DNA from: an uncultured Rhodopila sp.
GTDB taxonomy: Bacteria; Pseudomonadota; Alphaproteobacteria; Acetobacterales; Acetobacteraceae
DNA length: 64,000 bases
Assembly: GCA_903851415.1 (NCBI GenBank)
Contig: CAINOE010000109.1
Coordinates: 1 to 64,000 of the forward strand
Direction: 5' to 3'
Of the stretch, positions 48,714 to 57,492 are shown in pieces (position 1 is the first letter of the stretch; each line of letters begins with the position of its first letter). Both the position numbers and the translations under genes were made by a program. The notes under the pieces were generated by a model. That model was not told the DNA's origin. It saw only the letters and a program-made list of their open reading frames with translations, and ran no database searches.

Positions 48714-51404
48714 ATGCCCGGATTCGGATTGCGACTCACCCCCCACGGCCACCTGATCGCCGATAGCCAGGACGACGCACCGGACATCGATGCCCGCGTT
48801 GCGGCCCGCCTGACCGAGGCTTTTCACCGCGGAACCGGAGGCGGGCTGGTGCGGCTGGGTGCCGGCGAAGTCGGGCAGGCGCTGCCGCCCGTGCTGGTCT
48901 GGTGGCGAGCCTTCGCTTCCCGGTATATCGGGTCGCTCTGCCTGCATGCCTCCGGCGCGGAGGATGATGGCACGGCGGCGTTGCCGGATGTGCCGGCGCC
49001 AACCGAGGCCGAGCGCGCCTCGCTGGTGCTGACCGCTCCGGTGATGGCGGGCATCGACTATCTGACCACGGACGTGCTGCTGGACTTGTGGGTGGAGATG
49101 GCGCGGGCCTTCGCCGCCTCCCTGGCCGGATCCGGCACGGGGTTACAGGGCTTCCTGACGTCGCTGAACCCGGCCTGGAATCTGGTCGGCCGGGTGCATT
49201 TCAACCTGGCGGAAAATCGCCGCGACGCCGAACAGCCGTTCGCCTTCATGGCAACCTACACGACCCGGCTCTCCGCCCAGGCCCGAGCCCAGCACGTTCC
49301 GCTCGGCCAGGCACTGCGCGAATACGCCGGTGAGTCGAGCCGGGACAGGCTGCTGTCGCTGCTGCTGCCAGTGCAGCGCGCGGCGGAGCATTGCGACTGG
49401 CTGCGGCCGATGGTCGACGCGGGGGAGATTTTTCATCCATTGCGCTGGGGTCCGGGAGAGGCGGCACGCTTCCTCCGCAGCCTTCCCGAACTGGAAAGCG
49501 CCGGTGTCATCGTCCGCATGCCGGCCGCCTGGCGCGCCAACCGGCCGCCGCGGCCGCAGGTCACCGGCACCATCGGCACAACTGCGCCCTCGGCCGTCGG
49601 CTTGGACGCGATGTTGGATTTCCGCATGGGCGTCTCGCTGGACGGCGAGCCGCTGACCGAGGCGGAGATCGCCAGCCTGCTCTCCGGCACCGAGGATCTG
49701 GTGCTGCTGCGCGGCCAATGGGTGGAGGTCGACCGGGCGCGCTTCGAACGCACCATGGAGCAGTTCCGCGCCGCCGAGGACCTCGCCGCGCGCGACGGCA
49801 TGAGCTTCGCCGAGGCGATGCGGATGCTGGCGGGTGCCGCGGTCACCGGCGACGAACCGGCCGCGCGCGACGCCGACTGGTCGTCTGTCACGGCGGGACC
49901 CTGGCTGGAACAGACGCTGACCGCGCTACGCACCGCGGATGGCGATGGCGGCGATCCCGGCGCGGCGCTGCACGGGACGTTGCGGCCGTACCAGCGCGCC
50001 GGCACGCGGTGGCTGCATCTGCTGTCGGGCCTCGGCCTCGGCGCCTGCCTGGCCGACGACATGGGCCTCGGCAAGACCATCCAGGTGCTGTCGCTGCTGC
50101 TGGTGGACAAGGCGCGCAATCCCGGGCGGCCCGCCAGCCTGCTCGTGGCGCCGGCCTCGCTACTGGGCAACTGGGCCGCGGAGATCGAGAAATTCGCCCC
50201 CGGCCTGAAGGCGGCGATCGTGCATCCATCGGCGATGCCAGCCGATGCGATCAGGCAGTTCACGCCCGAGGGATACGATCTCGCCATCACCAGCTACGGC
50301 TCGCTGCTGCGCATCCCGACGTTTGCGGAGACGGTGTGGCGCTTCGTCATCCTGGACGAGGCGCAGGCGATCAAGAATCCGGCCGCCCGGCAGACCAGGG
50401 CGGCGAAGGCGTTGCGCGGTTCGGCGCGCATCGCGCTGACCGGGACGCCGGTCGAGAACAGCCTCGGCGACCTGTGGTCGATCTTCGATTTCATCAATCC
50501 CGGCCTGCTGGGCAATGCCAGGCAGTTCTCCCGCTACGCCAAGGGCCTGGCCGAGCGGACCGACAACCCCTACGGGCCGCTGCGGGAGCTGGTGCGGCCT
50601 TATATCCTGCGCCGCATGAAGACCGACCGATCGATCATCGCCGATCTGCCGGACAAGACGGAGATCAAGGCGTATTGCGGGCTGAGCCGGCGGCAGGCGG
50701 CGCTGTACGAGCAGGCGGTGCAGGACCTGGAAAAAAGCCTGGAGGACACCGAGGGCATCCAGCGCAAGGGCGTCGTCCTGGCGATGCTGATGCGGCTCAA
50801 GCAGATCTGCAATCACCCGTCGCAGTGGCTGAATGACGGTGACTGGGCGGAGGAGGACAGCGGCAAATGGGCCCGCCTGCGCGAGATCGCCGAGGTTGTC
50901 GCCGCACGGCAGGAGAAGATGCTGGTCTTCACCCAGTTCCGCGAAATGACCGCACCCCTGGCCAGCTTTCTGGGTGGCGTGTTCGGCCGCTCCGGCCTGG
51001 TGCTGCATGGCGAGACGGCGGTGAAGAACCGCAAGGCGCTGGTGCAGCGCTTCCAGGACGACGAGTCCGTGCCGTTCTTCGTGCTGTCGCTGAAGGCGGG
51101 CGGTTCCGGGCTGACGCTGACCGCGGCGTCGCATGTCGTGCACGTCGATCGCTGGTGGAACCCGGCGGTGGAGAATCAGGCAACCGACCGGGCGTTCCGC
51201 ATCGGCCAGAAGAAGAACGTCGTGGTTCACAAGTTCATCTGCCGCGGCACGGTCGAGGAGAAAATCGACCGCTTGATCGAATCGAAGCGGGGGTTGTCAG
51301 ATGAGCTGCTGGCGGGCGGCGGGGAGATCAACCTCACCGAAATGAGAAACGACGAGCTGTTGCGGCTGGTGGCCCTGGACCTCCATACCGCAATGAAGGA
51401 GTAA
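48714..51404 (+). CDS. SNF2/SWI2-family helicase
   Basis: An 896-residue bacterial SNF2-type ATPase. The first ~420 residues are a bacterial-specific N-terminal region (SNF2_N_2-like). Then come helicase motifs: ADDMGLGKT (Walker A), VILDEAQAIKNPAAR (DEAQ box), LTGTPVENSLGDLWSIFDF, and in the second lobe KMLVFTQFREM and GGSGLTLTAASHVVHVDRWWNPAVENQATDRAFRIGQ. It translocates on double-stranded DNA and remodels protein-DNA complexes, as in RapA/HepA relatives. It starts without a strong Shine-Dalgarno. The next gene, five bases later, encodes a SWIM zinc-finger protein, a common companion. Confidence 0.92.
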   Translation: MPGFGLRLTPHGHLIADSQDDAPDIDARVAARLTEAFHRGTGGGLVRLGAGEVGQALPPVLVWWRAFASRYIGSLCLHASGAEDDGTAALPDVPAPTEAERASLVLTAPVMAGIDYLTTDVLLDLWVEMARAFAASLAGSGTGLQGFLTSLNPAWNLVGRVHFNLAENRRDAEQPFAFMATYTTRLSAQARAQHVPLGQALREYAGESSRDRLLSLLLPVQRAAEHCDWLRPMVDAGEIFHPLRWGPGEAARFLRSLPELESAGVIVRMPAAWRANRPPRPQVTGTIGTTAPSAVGLDAMLDFRMGVSLDGEPLTEAEIASLLSGTEDLVLLRGQWVEVDRARFERTMEQFRAAEDLAARDGMSFAEAMRMLAGAAVTGDEPAARDADWSSVTAGPWLEQTLTALRTADGDGGDPGAALHGTLRPYQRAGTRWLHLLSGLGLGACLADDMGLGKTIQVLSLLLVDKARNPGRPASLLVAPASLLGNWAAEIEKFAPGLKAAIVHPSAMPADAIRQFTPEGYDLAITSYGSLLRIPTFAETVWRFVILDEAQAIKNPAARQTRAAKALRGSARIALTGTPVENSLGDLWSIFDFINPGLLGNARQFSRYAKGLAERTDNPYGPLRELVRPYILRRMKTDRSIIADLPDKTEIKAYCGLSRRQAALYEQAVQDLEKSLEDTEGIQRKGVVLAMLMRLKQICNHPSQWLNDGDWAEEDSGKWARLREIAEVVAARQEKMLVFTQFREMTAPLASFLGGVFGRSGLVLHGETAVKNRKALVQRFQDDESVPFFVLSLKAGGSGLTLTAASHVVHVDRWWNPAVENQATDRAFRIGQKKNVVVHKFICRGTVEEKIDRLIESKRGLSDELLAGGGEINLTEMRNDELLRLVALDLHTAMKE

Positions 51405-51409
51405 GGGGT

Positions 51410-52546
51410 ATGTCGCGCTACTACGGGGGATGGGCGCCTTATGTGCCGGTGGCGGAACGCCGCCGCAAGGCGGCGCTGGCGATGCAGAAGCTGACGAAAA
51501 AGGGCACGGTTGTTTCTCCGGTCACGCTCGAAGGCAAGAAGATCGCCGCGACGTTCTGGGGCAAAGCGTGGTGCGACAACCTGGAAAGCTATCGCGACTA
51601 CGACAACCGGCTGCCGCGCGGCCGCACCTATGTGCGCAACGGCTCGGTCGTCGATCTCCAGATCGGCCCGAACGAGGTGACGGCGATCGTCAGCGGATCG
51701 GAGCTCTACACGGTCAGGATCAGCGTTGGCGAAGTCGCCAAGGCGCACTGGAAGTCGATTTGCGCCGATTGCTCGGGCGGGATCGACTCGCTGGTGGAAC
51801 TGCTGCAGGGGCGGCTTTCCAAGGGCGTGATGGAGCGGATCTGCCGCCAGGGCACCGGACTGTTCCCGAAACCGTCGGAAATCCGGTTCACCTGTAGTTG
51901 CCCGGACTCTGCATCGATGTGCAAGCACGTCGCGGCCACGCTGTATGGCGTCGGATCGCGGCTGGATGTGAAACCGGAATTGCTGTTTCTGTTGCGATCG
52001 GTCAGCGAAAAGGATCTGGTCGCCGATATCGGCACGGCTTTGCCGATGTCCAAGCAGGGGCCGGCTGCCGGCAAGGTGCTGGAAACCGGCGACATGGCGG
52101 CGTTGTTCGGACTGGATATGGGCGGCGAAGACGCGCCCGGTGCGCTGCCTCCGGACGCAGCGCAGGCGATTGCCCGGAGACCTGAGGGATCGGAGGAAGC
52201 TCCCGGCAAAGTGCCGGCCAGGAAAACCTCACGGACGGGTGGAGCGTCATCCAAACCGGCCGCCCGGGCGAAGCCGGCGGCCTCCGAAATCGTAGCGGCG
52301 CGGGAGGCCGCGGCGCTCGCCGCCCGGGTTGAAGCGGCTCGCTTAAGAATTCGCCAGGCGGCGGGACGGAAATCGAAGACGGCGACGGTAGCGGCGTCGA
52401 ACAATCTCGCTGGAAAGACCGGGGCTGCAAACCCCATCGGCGCCGGGAAGCCCGCCACGCCTGCGAAAAAAGCCCGCAATCCGCCAGCTTCCGATCAAGA
52501 ACCGGTTCAATGGTGGGTTGACGGGTGGAAGGAGCGAAGGGCTTAG
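51410..52546 (+). CDS. SWIM zinc-finger protein, partner of the SNF2 helicase
   Basis: A 378-residue protein. The SWIM motif FTCSCPDSASMCKHVAATLYGVG (C-x-C ... C-x-H) lies near residues 163-185, and GRTYVRNGSVVDLQI resembles the N-terminal fold in bacterial SWIM proteins. The last ~150 residues are Ala/Lys/Pro-rich and probably a flexible nucleic-acid-binding tail. SWIM domains bind DNA or proteins via zinc. The ATG follows the helicase stop by five bases with AAGGAG upstream, so the two form an operon and probably a complex. Confidence 0.88.
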   Translation: MSRYYGGWAPYVPVAERRRKAALAMQKLTKKGTVVSPVTLEGKKIAATFWGKAWCDNLESYRDYDNRLPRGRTYVRNGSVVDLQIGPNEVTAIVSGSELYTVRISVGEVAKAHWKSICADCSGGIDSLVELLQGRLSKGVMERICRQGTGLFPKPSEIRFTCSCPDSASMCKHVAATLYGVGSRLDVKPELLFLLRSVSEKDLVADIGTALPMSKQGPAAGKVLETGDMAALFGLDMGGEDAPGALPPDAAQAIARRPEGSEEAPGKVPARKTSRTGGASSKPAARAKPAASEIVAAREAAALAARVEAARLRIRQAAGRKSKTATVAASNNLAGKTGAANPIGAGKPATPAKKARNPPASDQEPVQWWVDGWKERRA

Positions 52547-52600
52547 GCTGCACGCGGCCGCGGAAACGGCCGGACGACCCGCCGTCGCATCGTCAGCCGT

Positions 52601-54103
52601 TCACCCGTAGACGAACGCCGCATCATCCAGGTCGATCGCCGGGAACTGGTCCTTCTCCGCCCAGTAATCCTGCGTATGCTGCCATTCCGGCTTGTCGCCG
52701 CGCTTCGGCAGCAGGTGCATGCCGCGCATCACATAGCCCGGGTTGAAGTTCTCCGGGTCGATCCAAGGCAATAGCGGCATGTCCTTGTCCTCCGGCCGCA
52801 GCGCCGTGACAACCCGGGAGTAGCCCCTGGCCTGCATGTGGTTCAGCAGCCGGCAGACGAAATCCGCAACCAGATCAGCCCGCAACGTCCAGCTCGCGCG
52901 GAAATACCCGAACACCCACGCCATGTTCGGCACGCCGGTGAACATCATGCCGCGATACGTTACCGTATCGGCAAACACCAGCGGTGCGCCGTCGATGCTG
53001 AACGCGATATCGCCGAGCACGCACAGGTTGAAGCCGGTGGCGGTGACGATGATGTCCGCCTCCAGCGCCTGGCCGGACTTCAGTTGGATGCCGGTTTCGG
53101 TGAACCGCTCGATTTCGTCCGTAACGACCGACGCCTTCCCCGACCTGATCCCCCTGAAGAGATCAGCATCCGGAACAAAGGCGATTCGCTGCCGCCACGG
53201 CCGGTACGTGGGCGTGAAATGCGTTTCCACGTCATAGTCTTCGTCGAGATTCGCCCGCACCATCGCCAGCAGTTCCTGCTTCACCACTTCCGGTTCGGTA
53301 AACGACCGTCTTGTGAACACGGCCTGATCGTGCAGGATCTTCCGTCGCACGATCTCATGGATCCAGGTCTCGTCGATCTGCAGCGCGCGCAGTTCCTCTG
53401 CCAGCGGGATCGCATTGCGACCTGTAATGAAGTACGTGGGTGAGCGTTGCAGCATCGTCACATGCGCGCAGTCGCCCGCGATGGCGGGAACCAAGGTAGC
53501 CGCGGTGGCGCCGGAGCCAATGACCACGATTTTCTTGCCGCTGACGTCCAAATCCTCCGGCCAGGTCTGCGGGTGAACGATCCGGCCCTTGAACGTTTCC
53601 ATGCCGTCCCACTGCGGCGTGTAGCCCTTGGAATGCCGGTAGTAGCCCTGGCACATCCACAGGAAATTGGCTGTGAAGCGAGCCGCCTCGCCGGTGTCGG
53701 TCCGCGTCGCCTCGATGGTCCAGAGACTTTCCGTGCTCGACCAGCTCGCCGTGGCGATCGTGTGGCGATAGCGGATGTGCGGCGCGAGGCCGTTCTCCAT
53801 GATGACCTCGCCCATGTAGGACAGGATTTCCGCGGCGGTGGCTATCGGCGCGGTGGTCCATGGCTTGAAGCGGTAGCCGAAGGTGTGCAGGTCGCTGTCG
53901 GATCGGATGCCCGGATAGCGGTGGGTCCACCACGTGCCGCCGAAATGATCCAGCGCTTCGAGCACGACAAAGGTCTTGCCGGGACACTGCTGCCTCAGGT
54001 GATAGGCCCCGCCGATGCCGGAGATGCCAGCGCCCACGATCAACACGTCGAAATGCTCCGCCGTTTGTGGTGCAGTGAACGGAAGCGTTGCCGTCTCGGA
54101 CAT
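52601..54103 (-). CDS. Flavin-containing Baeyer-Villiger-type monooxygenase
   Basis: A 500-residue class B flavoprotein monooxygenase. It has the FAD site GAGISGIGGAYHL, the BVMO segment GGTWWTHRYPGIRSDSDLHTF, the fingerprint FKGRIVHPQTWP (F-x-G-x3-H-x3-W-P) and the NADPH site VIGSGATAATLVP. It resembles EthA-like enzymes acting on ketones or sulfides. The substrate is not predictable. Full length and intact motifs suggest activity. It converges with the SWIM gene and is divergent from the toxin-antitoxin pair. Confidence 0.92.
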   Translation of the reverse strand: MSETATLPFTAPQTAEHFDVLIVGAGISGIGGAYHLRQQCPGKTFVVLEALDHFGGTWWTHRYPGIRSDSDLHTFGYRFKPWTTAPIATAAEILSYMGEVIMENGLAPHIRYRHTIATASWSSTESLWTIEATRTDTGEAARFTANFLWMCQGYYRHSKGYTPQWDGMETFKGRIVHPQTWPEDLDVSGKKIVVIGSGATAATLVPAIAGDCAHVTMLQRSPTYFITGRNAIPLAEELRALQIDETWIHEIVRRKILHDQAVFTRRSFTEPEVVKQELLAMVRANLDEDYDVETHFTPTYRPWRQRIAFVPDADLFRGIRSGKASVVTDEIERFTETGIQLKSGQALEADIIVTATGFNLCVLGDIAFSIDGAPLVFADTVTYRGMMFTGVPNMAWVFGYFRASWTLRADLVADFVCRLLNHMQARGYSRVVTALRPEDKDMPLLPWIDPENFNPGYVMRGMHLLPKRGDKPEWQHTQDYWAEKDQFPAIDLDDAAFVYG

Positions 54104-54291
54104 GGTTTTCGGTCTTCTTCGCTGGGTGGCGGCTGAAAGCCGGGCGCGGGGTGCTGCGGAGGCTATACGACAAAGCCGGGCTACTCCCTAGTAGCAGCCG
54201 CCCCGCCGCGCCGAGAAAGTGAACAGCTGCAACGGCAAGCGGCTGCTTCCGATCGTCGCGCCGGTCAGCGGTTCGTTAACCTTTTCCCTCT

Positions 54292-54303
54292 ATCACTTGT
54301 GAT
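54292..54303. promoter_or_regulatory. Inverted repeat ATCAC-TT-GTGAT
   Basis: A perfect 12-bp palindrome in an A/T-rich stretch of the 287-bp divergent region between the monooxygenase and higB. It could be an operator for either gene. Confidence 0.35.
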
Positions 54304-54361
54304 CCGACTTCAGCGCCACGGGGCCGGGCGGCCGATAGGAGCGATGGCGTCCATTCGGGCA

Positions 54362-54374
54362 ATATGCTACATAT
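54362..54374. promoter_or_regulatory. Palindrome ATATG-CTA-CATAT before higB
   Basis: A perfect inverted repeat with 5-bp arms, 17 bases upstream of the toxin ATG and overlapping the likely promoter. HigA-type antitoxins repress their own promoter through such short palindromes, so it is a candidate HigA operator. Confidence 0.4.
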
Positions 54375-54390
54375 GGCATGGCGAGAGCAG

Positions 54391-54786
54391 ATGGTGACCG
54401 ACAATGACCCGCAACCCAAGCCGGTGCGCTCGATCGGCTCGAGCAAGCAGGACCTCCGCGCCTTCACGGAAGACGTCCGCCTGCGCATCGGCGGCGCGCT
54501 ATGGGAAGCTCAGATCGTCGGCAAGGCGCCCCGGGCAAAGCCGCTGCACGGTTTCGGCGGCGCCGGGGTGCTGGAGATCGTCGATGACGAGGACGGCGAC
54601 ACCTACCGGGCGGTCTACACCGTGCGCTTCCGCTACGCGGTCTATGTCCTGCACGCCTTCCAGAAGAAGTCGAAAAGCGGCATCGCCACGCCGCGTCACG
54701 AAATCGTGCTGATCGAGCAATGTCTTAAACGAGCCCAAGAGGATCACGATCTATGGCTGGACATGATGAAGACCGCATCGCGGTAA
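54391..54786 (+). CDS. higB: HigB-like (RelE-superfamily, Gp49-type) toxin
   Basis: A 131-residue protein from the ATG at 54391; in-frame ATGs at 54364 and 54373 would extend it. SKQDLRAFTEDVRLRIGGALWEAQIVGKAPRAKPLHGFGGAGVLEIVDDEDGDTYRAVYTVRFRYAVYVLHAFQKKSKSG is the Gp49/HigB-like core, a ribosome-dependent mRNA interferase fold. The terminal KK-K and the YAVYVLHAF strand are typical. It precedes and overlaps (34 bases) an XRE antitoxin gene, the usual toxin-first order of higBA. Confidence 0.85.
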   Translation: MVTDNDPQPKPVRSIGSSKQDLRAFTEDVRLRIGGALWEAQIVGKAPRAKPLHGFGGAGVLEIVDDEDGDTYRAVYTVRFRYAVYVLHAFQKKSKSGIATPRHEIVLIEQCLKRAQEDHDLWLDMMKTASR

Positions 54787-55100
54787 CCCCCGGCTCCGGC
54801 AACGTCTTCGCTGACATCGGTGTTGCGCAACCGGAGGAGGAACTGGCGAAAGCCAAACTCGCCTCTCATATCCGTGCCGCAATTGCCCGCCGCAAACTGA
54901 CACAGGCTCAAGCGGCGTCCCTGATCGGCCTCGATCAGCCGAAGGTTTCCGCCTTGATGAACGGCCGGCTCACCGGCTTCTCCAGCGACCGGCTGCTGCG
55001 CTGCATGGCGGCGCTTGGGCTGGATGTGGATATCGTGGTGCGCGGCGAATCGCCGGACCGCGCACGCGGGCGGGTGCGGGTTGTCGGAAACGTGGCGTAA
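54753..55100 (+). CDS. higA: HigA-like XRE-family antitoxin
   Basis: A 115-residue protein. Residues about 34-98 form an HTH_37/XRE helix-turn-helix (AIARRKLTQAQAASLIGLDQPKVSALMNGRLTGFSSDRLLRCMAALGLDVDIVV), which would both neutralise HigB and bind the operator. The long N-terminal segment is acidic. It overlaps the toxin gene by 34 bases, consistent with coupled translation. The 3' end converges with the phosphatase gene, only 3 bases away. Confidence 0.88.
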   Translation: MAGHDEDRIAVTPGSGNVFADIGVAQPEEELAKAKLASHIRAAIARRKLTQAQAASLIGLDQPKVSALMNGRLTGFSSDRLLRCMAALGLDVDIVVRGESPDRARGRVRVVGNVA

Positions 55101-55103
55101 CGT

Positions 55104-55898
55104 TCACGCCACGATCAGGCCGATGACGTCATCCTCCAGCACCGCGCAGGTCAGCTTGCCGCCGATCCCCGCCCCGGTATCGAGGCCGATCCGGTTGTTT
55201 GCGACCCGCACCGATGGCTCGCAGGAGTGGCCGTGCACGATGATCGCCCCATGATCGCGATCGGAGGTCAGGAACGGCTGGCGGATACTGACCATATCCT
55301 CCGGGGTCTGTTCGGCCAGCGTAACGCCGGGCCGGATGCCGGCATGGACGAACAGATAATTGCCCTCCCGGTGACTCAGCACCAGGCCGCGCAACCATGC
55401 CACATGATCCGGCGGCAAGGCCGCTGCCCAGTCCTCGCGCGGCAGGCCGGGGTCGAGGCCCCAACTGGTCAGCGCCTGCTTCCCGCCAGACCATAGCCAG
55501 TCGGTCGCCGCCGCGCGGTCGCCGGACAGAGCGTCCAGCAGCATCCGTTCGTGATCGCCGACCAGGTTCACCTCCGGCACACCCCGGCCGGGCGCCAGAA
55601 GCGCAACGACACCGCTGCTGTCCGGGCCTTGATCGATATAGTCGCCCAGATGCACGACGACGGCGGACCTGGCCGGCCGCGCCGCGAGGTCGGCTTCGAT
55701 CAGGCCGTGCAAAACCGCCAGCCTGTCTTGCTGGCCATGGATATCGCCGACAGCGTAAACGCGCCGACCGGGCGGAACCCAACCCGGCGCCCGGACGAAG
55801 CGGATCGCTTCGGACCCGGTCTCGCCGCGCGGCGCACCGAAGGTCGGGATCTCGGCTGCAACCAAAGCGGCCCGCAGGCCGAGGCTCCGGCGCCTCAC
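55104..55898 (-). CDS. PPP-family metallophosphatase (Ser/Thr phosphatase-like)
   Basis: A 264-residue calcineurin-like phosphoesterase with two-metal motifs VGDIHGQ, HLGDYIDQGPDS, LVGDHER (usually GNHE), VHAG and HGH. The GTG start has GGGAGG nine bases upstream. It resembles bacterial PP1/PrpA-like enzymes that remove phosphate from proteins or small molecules. The Asn to Asp change in GDHE is notable because that Asn is a metal ligand. It lies opposite the hydratase genes with a short divergent region. Confidence 0.85.
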   Translation of the reverse strand: MRRRSLGLRAALVAAEIPTFGAPRGETGSEAIRFVRAPGWVPPGRRVYAVGDIHGQQDRLAVLHGLIEADLAARPARSAVVVHLGDYIDQGPDSSGVVALLAPGRGVPEVNLVGDHERMLLDALSGDRAAATDWLWSGGKQALTSWGLDPGLPREDWAAALPPDHVAWLRGLVLSHREGNYLFVHAGIRPGVTLAEQTPEDMVSIRQPFLTSDRDHGAIIVHGHSCEPSVRVANNRIGLDTGAGIGGKLTCAVLEDDVIGLIVA

Positions 55899-55902
55899 CG
55901 GC

Positions 55903-55960
55903 GGTTTCCTCCCGGCGAAACCCTGCTAATCTGCGGCCACAAGAGCAATCGGAGGAAACC
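55903..55960. promoter_or_regulatory. Divergent Shine-Dalgarnos forming a perfect inverted repeat
   Basis: GGTTTCCTCC (55903-55912) and GGAGGAAACC (55951-55960) are exact complements. The second is the Shine-Dalgarno of the hydratase gene. The first, read on the minus strand, is that of the phosphatase. A transcript beginning beyond the opposing start would contain both and could mask its ribosome-binding site. Confidence 0.45.
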
Positions 55961-55961
55961 C

Positions 55962-56444
55962 TTGGCCAAAATCACCTTCCCCGTGGAAGCGAGCCACATC
56001 ATGATGTTTGCACGCGCCATCGGCGACACCAACCCCGTCTATCACGACGCGGCGGCGGCCAAGGCTACCGAGGCTTGCGGCATCATCGCCCCGCCCACAT
56101 TCCCTCAGGCGGTCGCGCAGTTCGACCCGGACTACCACCTGCGCCCGAAACCGGGGCAGAAATGGTTCGGCTCCGGCAAGACGCCGAGCGGCATCGAAGG
56201 CAAGCCTCCCTCCTCCGGATCGCTGCATGCGGAACATCATTACGAATACCACCGCCACCTGCGGCCGGGCGACGTGCTGACCGTCGAGACGCACCAAGGC
56301 GAGGTGTGGGAGAAGGACAGCAAGCGCGCCGGCAAGCTGACGTTTCGCGAGCGGATCACCGAATACCGCGACCAGTTCGGCGCGCTGGTGATCACCGTCC
56401 GCAGTGTCGGCGTCACCACCGAACGTCCCGTGGACCAGGGCTGA
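55962..56444 (+). CDS. MaoC-like (FAS1-type dehydratase) subunit, HadA-like
   Basis: A 160-residue hot-dog-fold protein started at TTG with a strong GGAGGAAACCC. VEASHIMMFARAIGDTNPVYHD, PPTFPQAVAQFDPDYHLRP and HAEHHYEYHRHLRPGDVLTVET resemble the N-terminal MaoC dehydratase (PF13452-like) subunit. It is the non-catalytic-type partner of a heterodimeric (R)-specific hydratase as in HadAB. Sixteen bases separate it from the MaoC gene, which carries the catalytic motif. Confidence 0.82.
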   Translation: MAKITFPVEASHIMMFARAIGDTNPVYHDAAAAKATEACGIIAPPTFPQAVAQFDPDYHLRPKPGQKWFGSGKTPSGIEGKPPSSGSLHAEHHYEYHRHLRPGDVLTVETHQGEVWEKDSKRAGKLTFRERITEYRDQFGALVITVRSVGVTTERPVDQG

Positions 56445-56460
56445 GGAGGAAACACGATCA

Positions 56461-56882
56461 TGGCCCTGAAAGCGTCATCGCTGAAGGTTGGCGACACCCA
56501 CAGCGAACGCGTCGTGGAAAACCTGACGCGCACCCAGATCGTTCAGTATGCCGGCGCATCGGGCGACTACAACCCGCTGCACCACGACGAGATCTACACC
56601 ACTCAGGTCGCGGGTTACCCGAGCATTTTCGCGCACGGCATGCTGACCATGGGGCTGACGGGAAAAGTGGTGACGGACTTTGCCGGCGACGGCACGCTGA
56701 CCCGGTTCGGGGTGCGGTTCACCAACCAGGTCTGGCCGGGGGACACGCTGGATGCGAAGGCGACAGTGCTCGCGGTTCGCGAGGAAAATGGCCAGCACTA
56801 TGTCGATCTGGCGGTGTCCACGGTGAACCAGGACGGCAAGGAGGTCATGTCGGGCTCGGCGACTGCGCGGATCGATCCGTAG
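56461..56882 (+). CDS. MaoC-family (R)-specific hydratase catalytic subunit, HadB-like
   Basis: A 140-residue hot-dog-fold hydratase. YAGASGDYNPLHHDEIYTT carries the catalytic Asp and His of the hydratase 2 motif, followed by AHGMLTMGLTGKVV and RFGVRFTNQVWPGDTL. It would hydrate or dehydrate (R)-3-hydroxyacyl-CoA/ACP together with the preceding subunit. GGAGGAAACACGATC provides the ribosome-binding site. Substrate length is not predictable. Confidence 0.88.
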
Positions 56883-56946
56883 GCGGATGCATGAAATCAC
56901 GAAGGCGTCCCGGCCGGACGGTTTGCATCTATCGGGATGTTCGTAT

Positions 56947-57489
56947 CTATTTCAGCAACGACTGCCTCTCCCGCACCTGCCGCTGCAACAGCCCGAGCGC
57001 ATCCTTGATCGTCTGGCGATATTCCAGCATCCACGCATGGTCCCGCCCATCAAGCGTCTCACGCAACGCCTCGGCAAGACCGATCAAACGCTGGTCGCAG
57101 GCCGCGAGCGCGAACAGAGTCTCCGCCTCCTGCCGGTAGCGCTGGGTCATGCGGTCGTTCTCCGGAACCGGCAGCGCCCGGATCGTGCCTTCCAGGGCGC
57201 CGACGGCGGCTGACAGATCCTCCAGGGCGCGGGCGCCCTCCACCGCCTCGGGCGGCGGCAGCGGATGCGCGCGGGATGGCGGCGGCAGGTGCGTCCGCCG
57301 GTAGGCATTCTGTTCAGCCTCCAGCATTGCGCGCGATTGGCCCAGCAGGAACCCGGCCTTCTCCCGGATCAGCAGATCATCCGCGCGAAGCTGGTTTTCC
57401 AGCCGGTAGAAATTGTAGCCCCAGCCATAGAACAGATTGATCGCAATCTGGTCCAGCTTGGGCGCGTCGTAGAAAACCGATCCCGACAC
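56947..57489 (-). CDS. Uncharacterised protein paired with SPFH protein
   Basis: A 180-residue soluble protein with no signal peptide or membrane helix. The N-terminus (FYDAPKLDQIAINLFYGWGYNFYRLENQLRADDLLIREKAG) is aromatic-rich and followed by helical segments with a Pro-rich loop (PPPSRAHPLPPPEA) and a predicted helix pair (EDLSAAVGALEGTIRALP; RDHAWMLEYRQTIKDALGLLQRQVRERQSLL). I do not recognise the family. Only three bases separate it from the SPFH gene, so the two are probably a functional pair. Confidence 0.65.
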   Translation of the reverse strand: MSGSVFYDAPKLDQIAINLFYGWGYNFYRLENQLRADDLLIREKAGFLLGQSRAMLEAEQNAYRRTHLPPPSRAHPLPPPEAVEGARALEDLSAAVGALEGTIRALPVPENDRMTQRYRQEAETLFALAACDQRLIGLAEALRETLDGRDHAWMLEYRQTIKDALGLLQRQVRERQSLLK

Positions 57490-57492
57490 CGT

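Noticed and set aside
54190..54248. AGCAGCCG ... CGGCTGCT inverted repeat as terminator
   Set aside because: The arms are separated by about 40 bases with no T-run, and the region lies upstream of both flanking genes, where a terminator is not expected.
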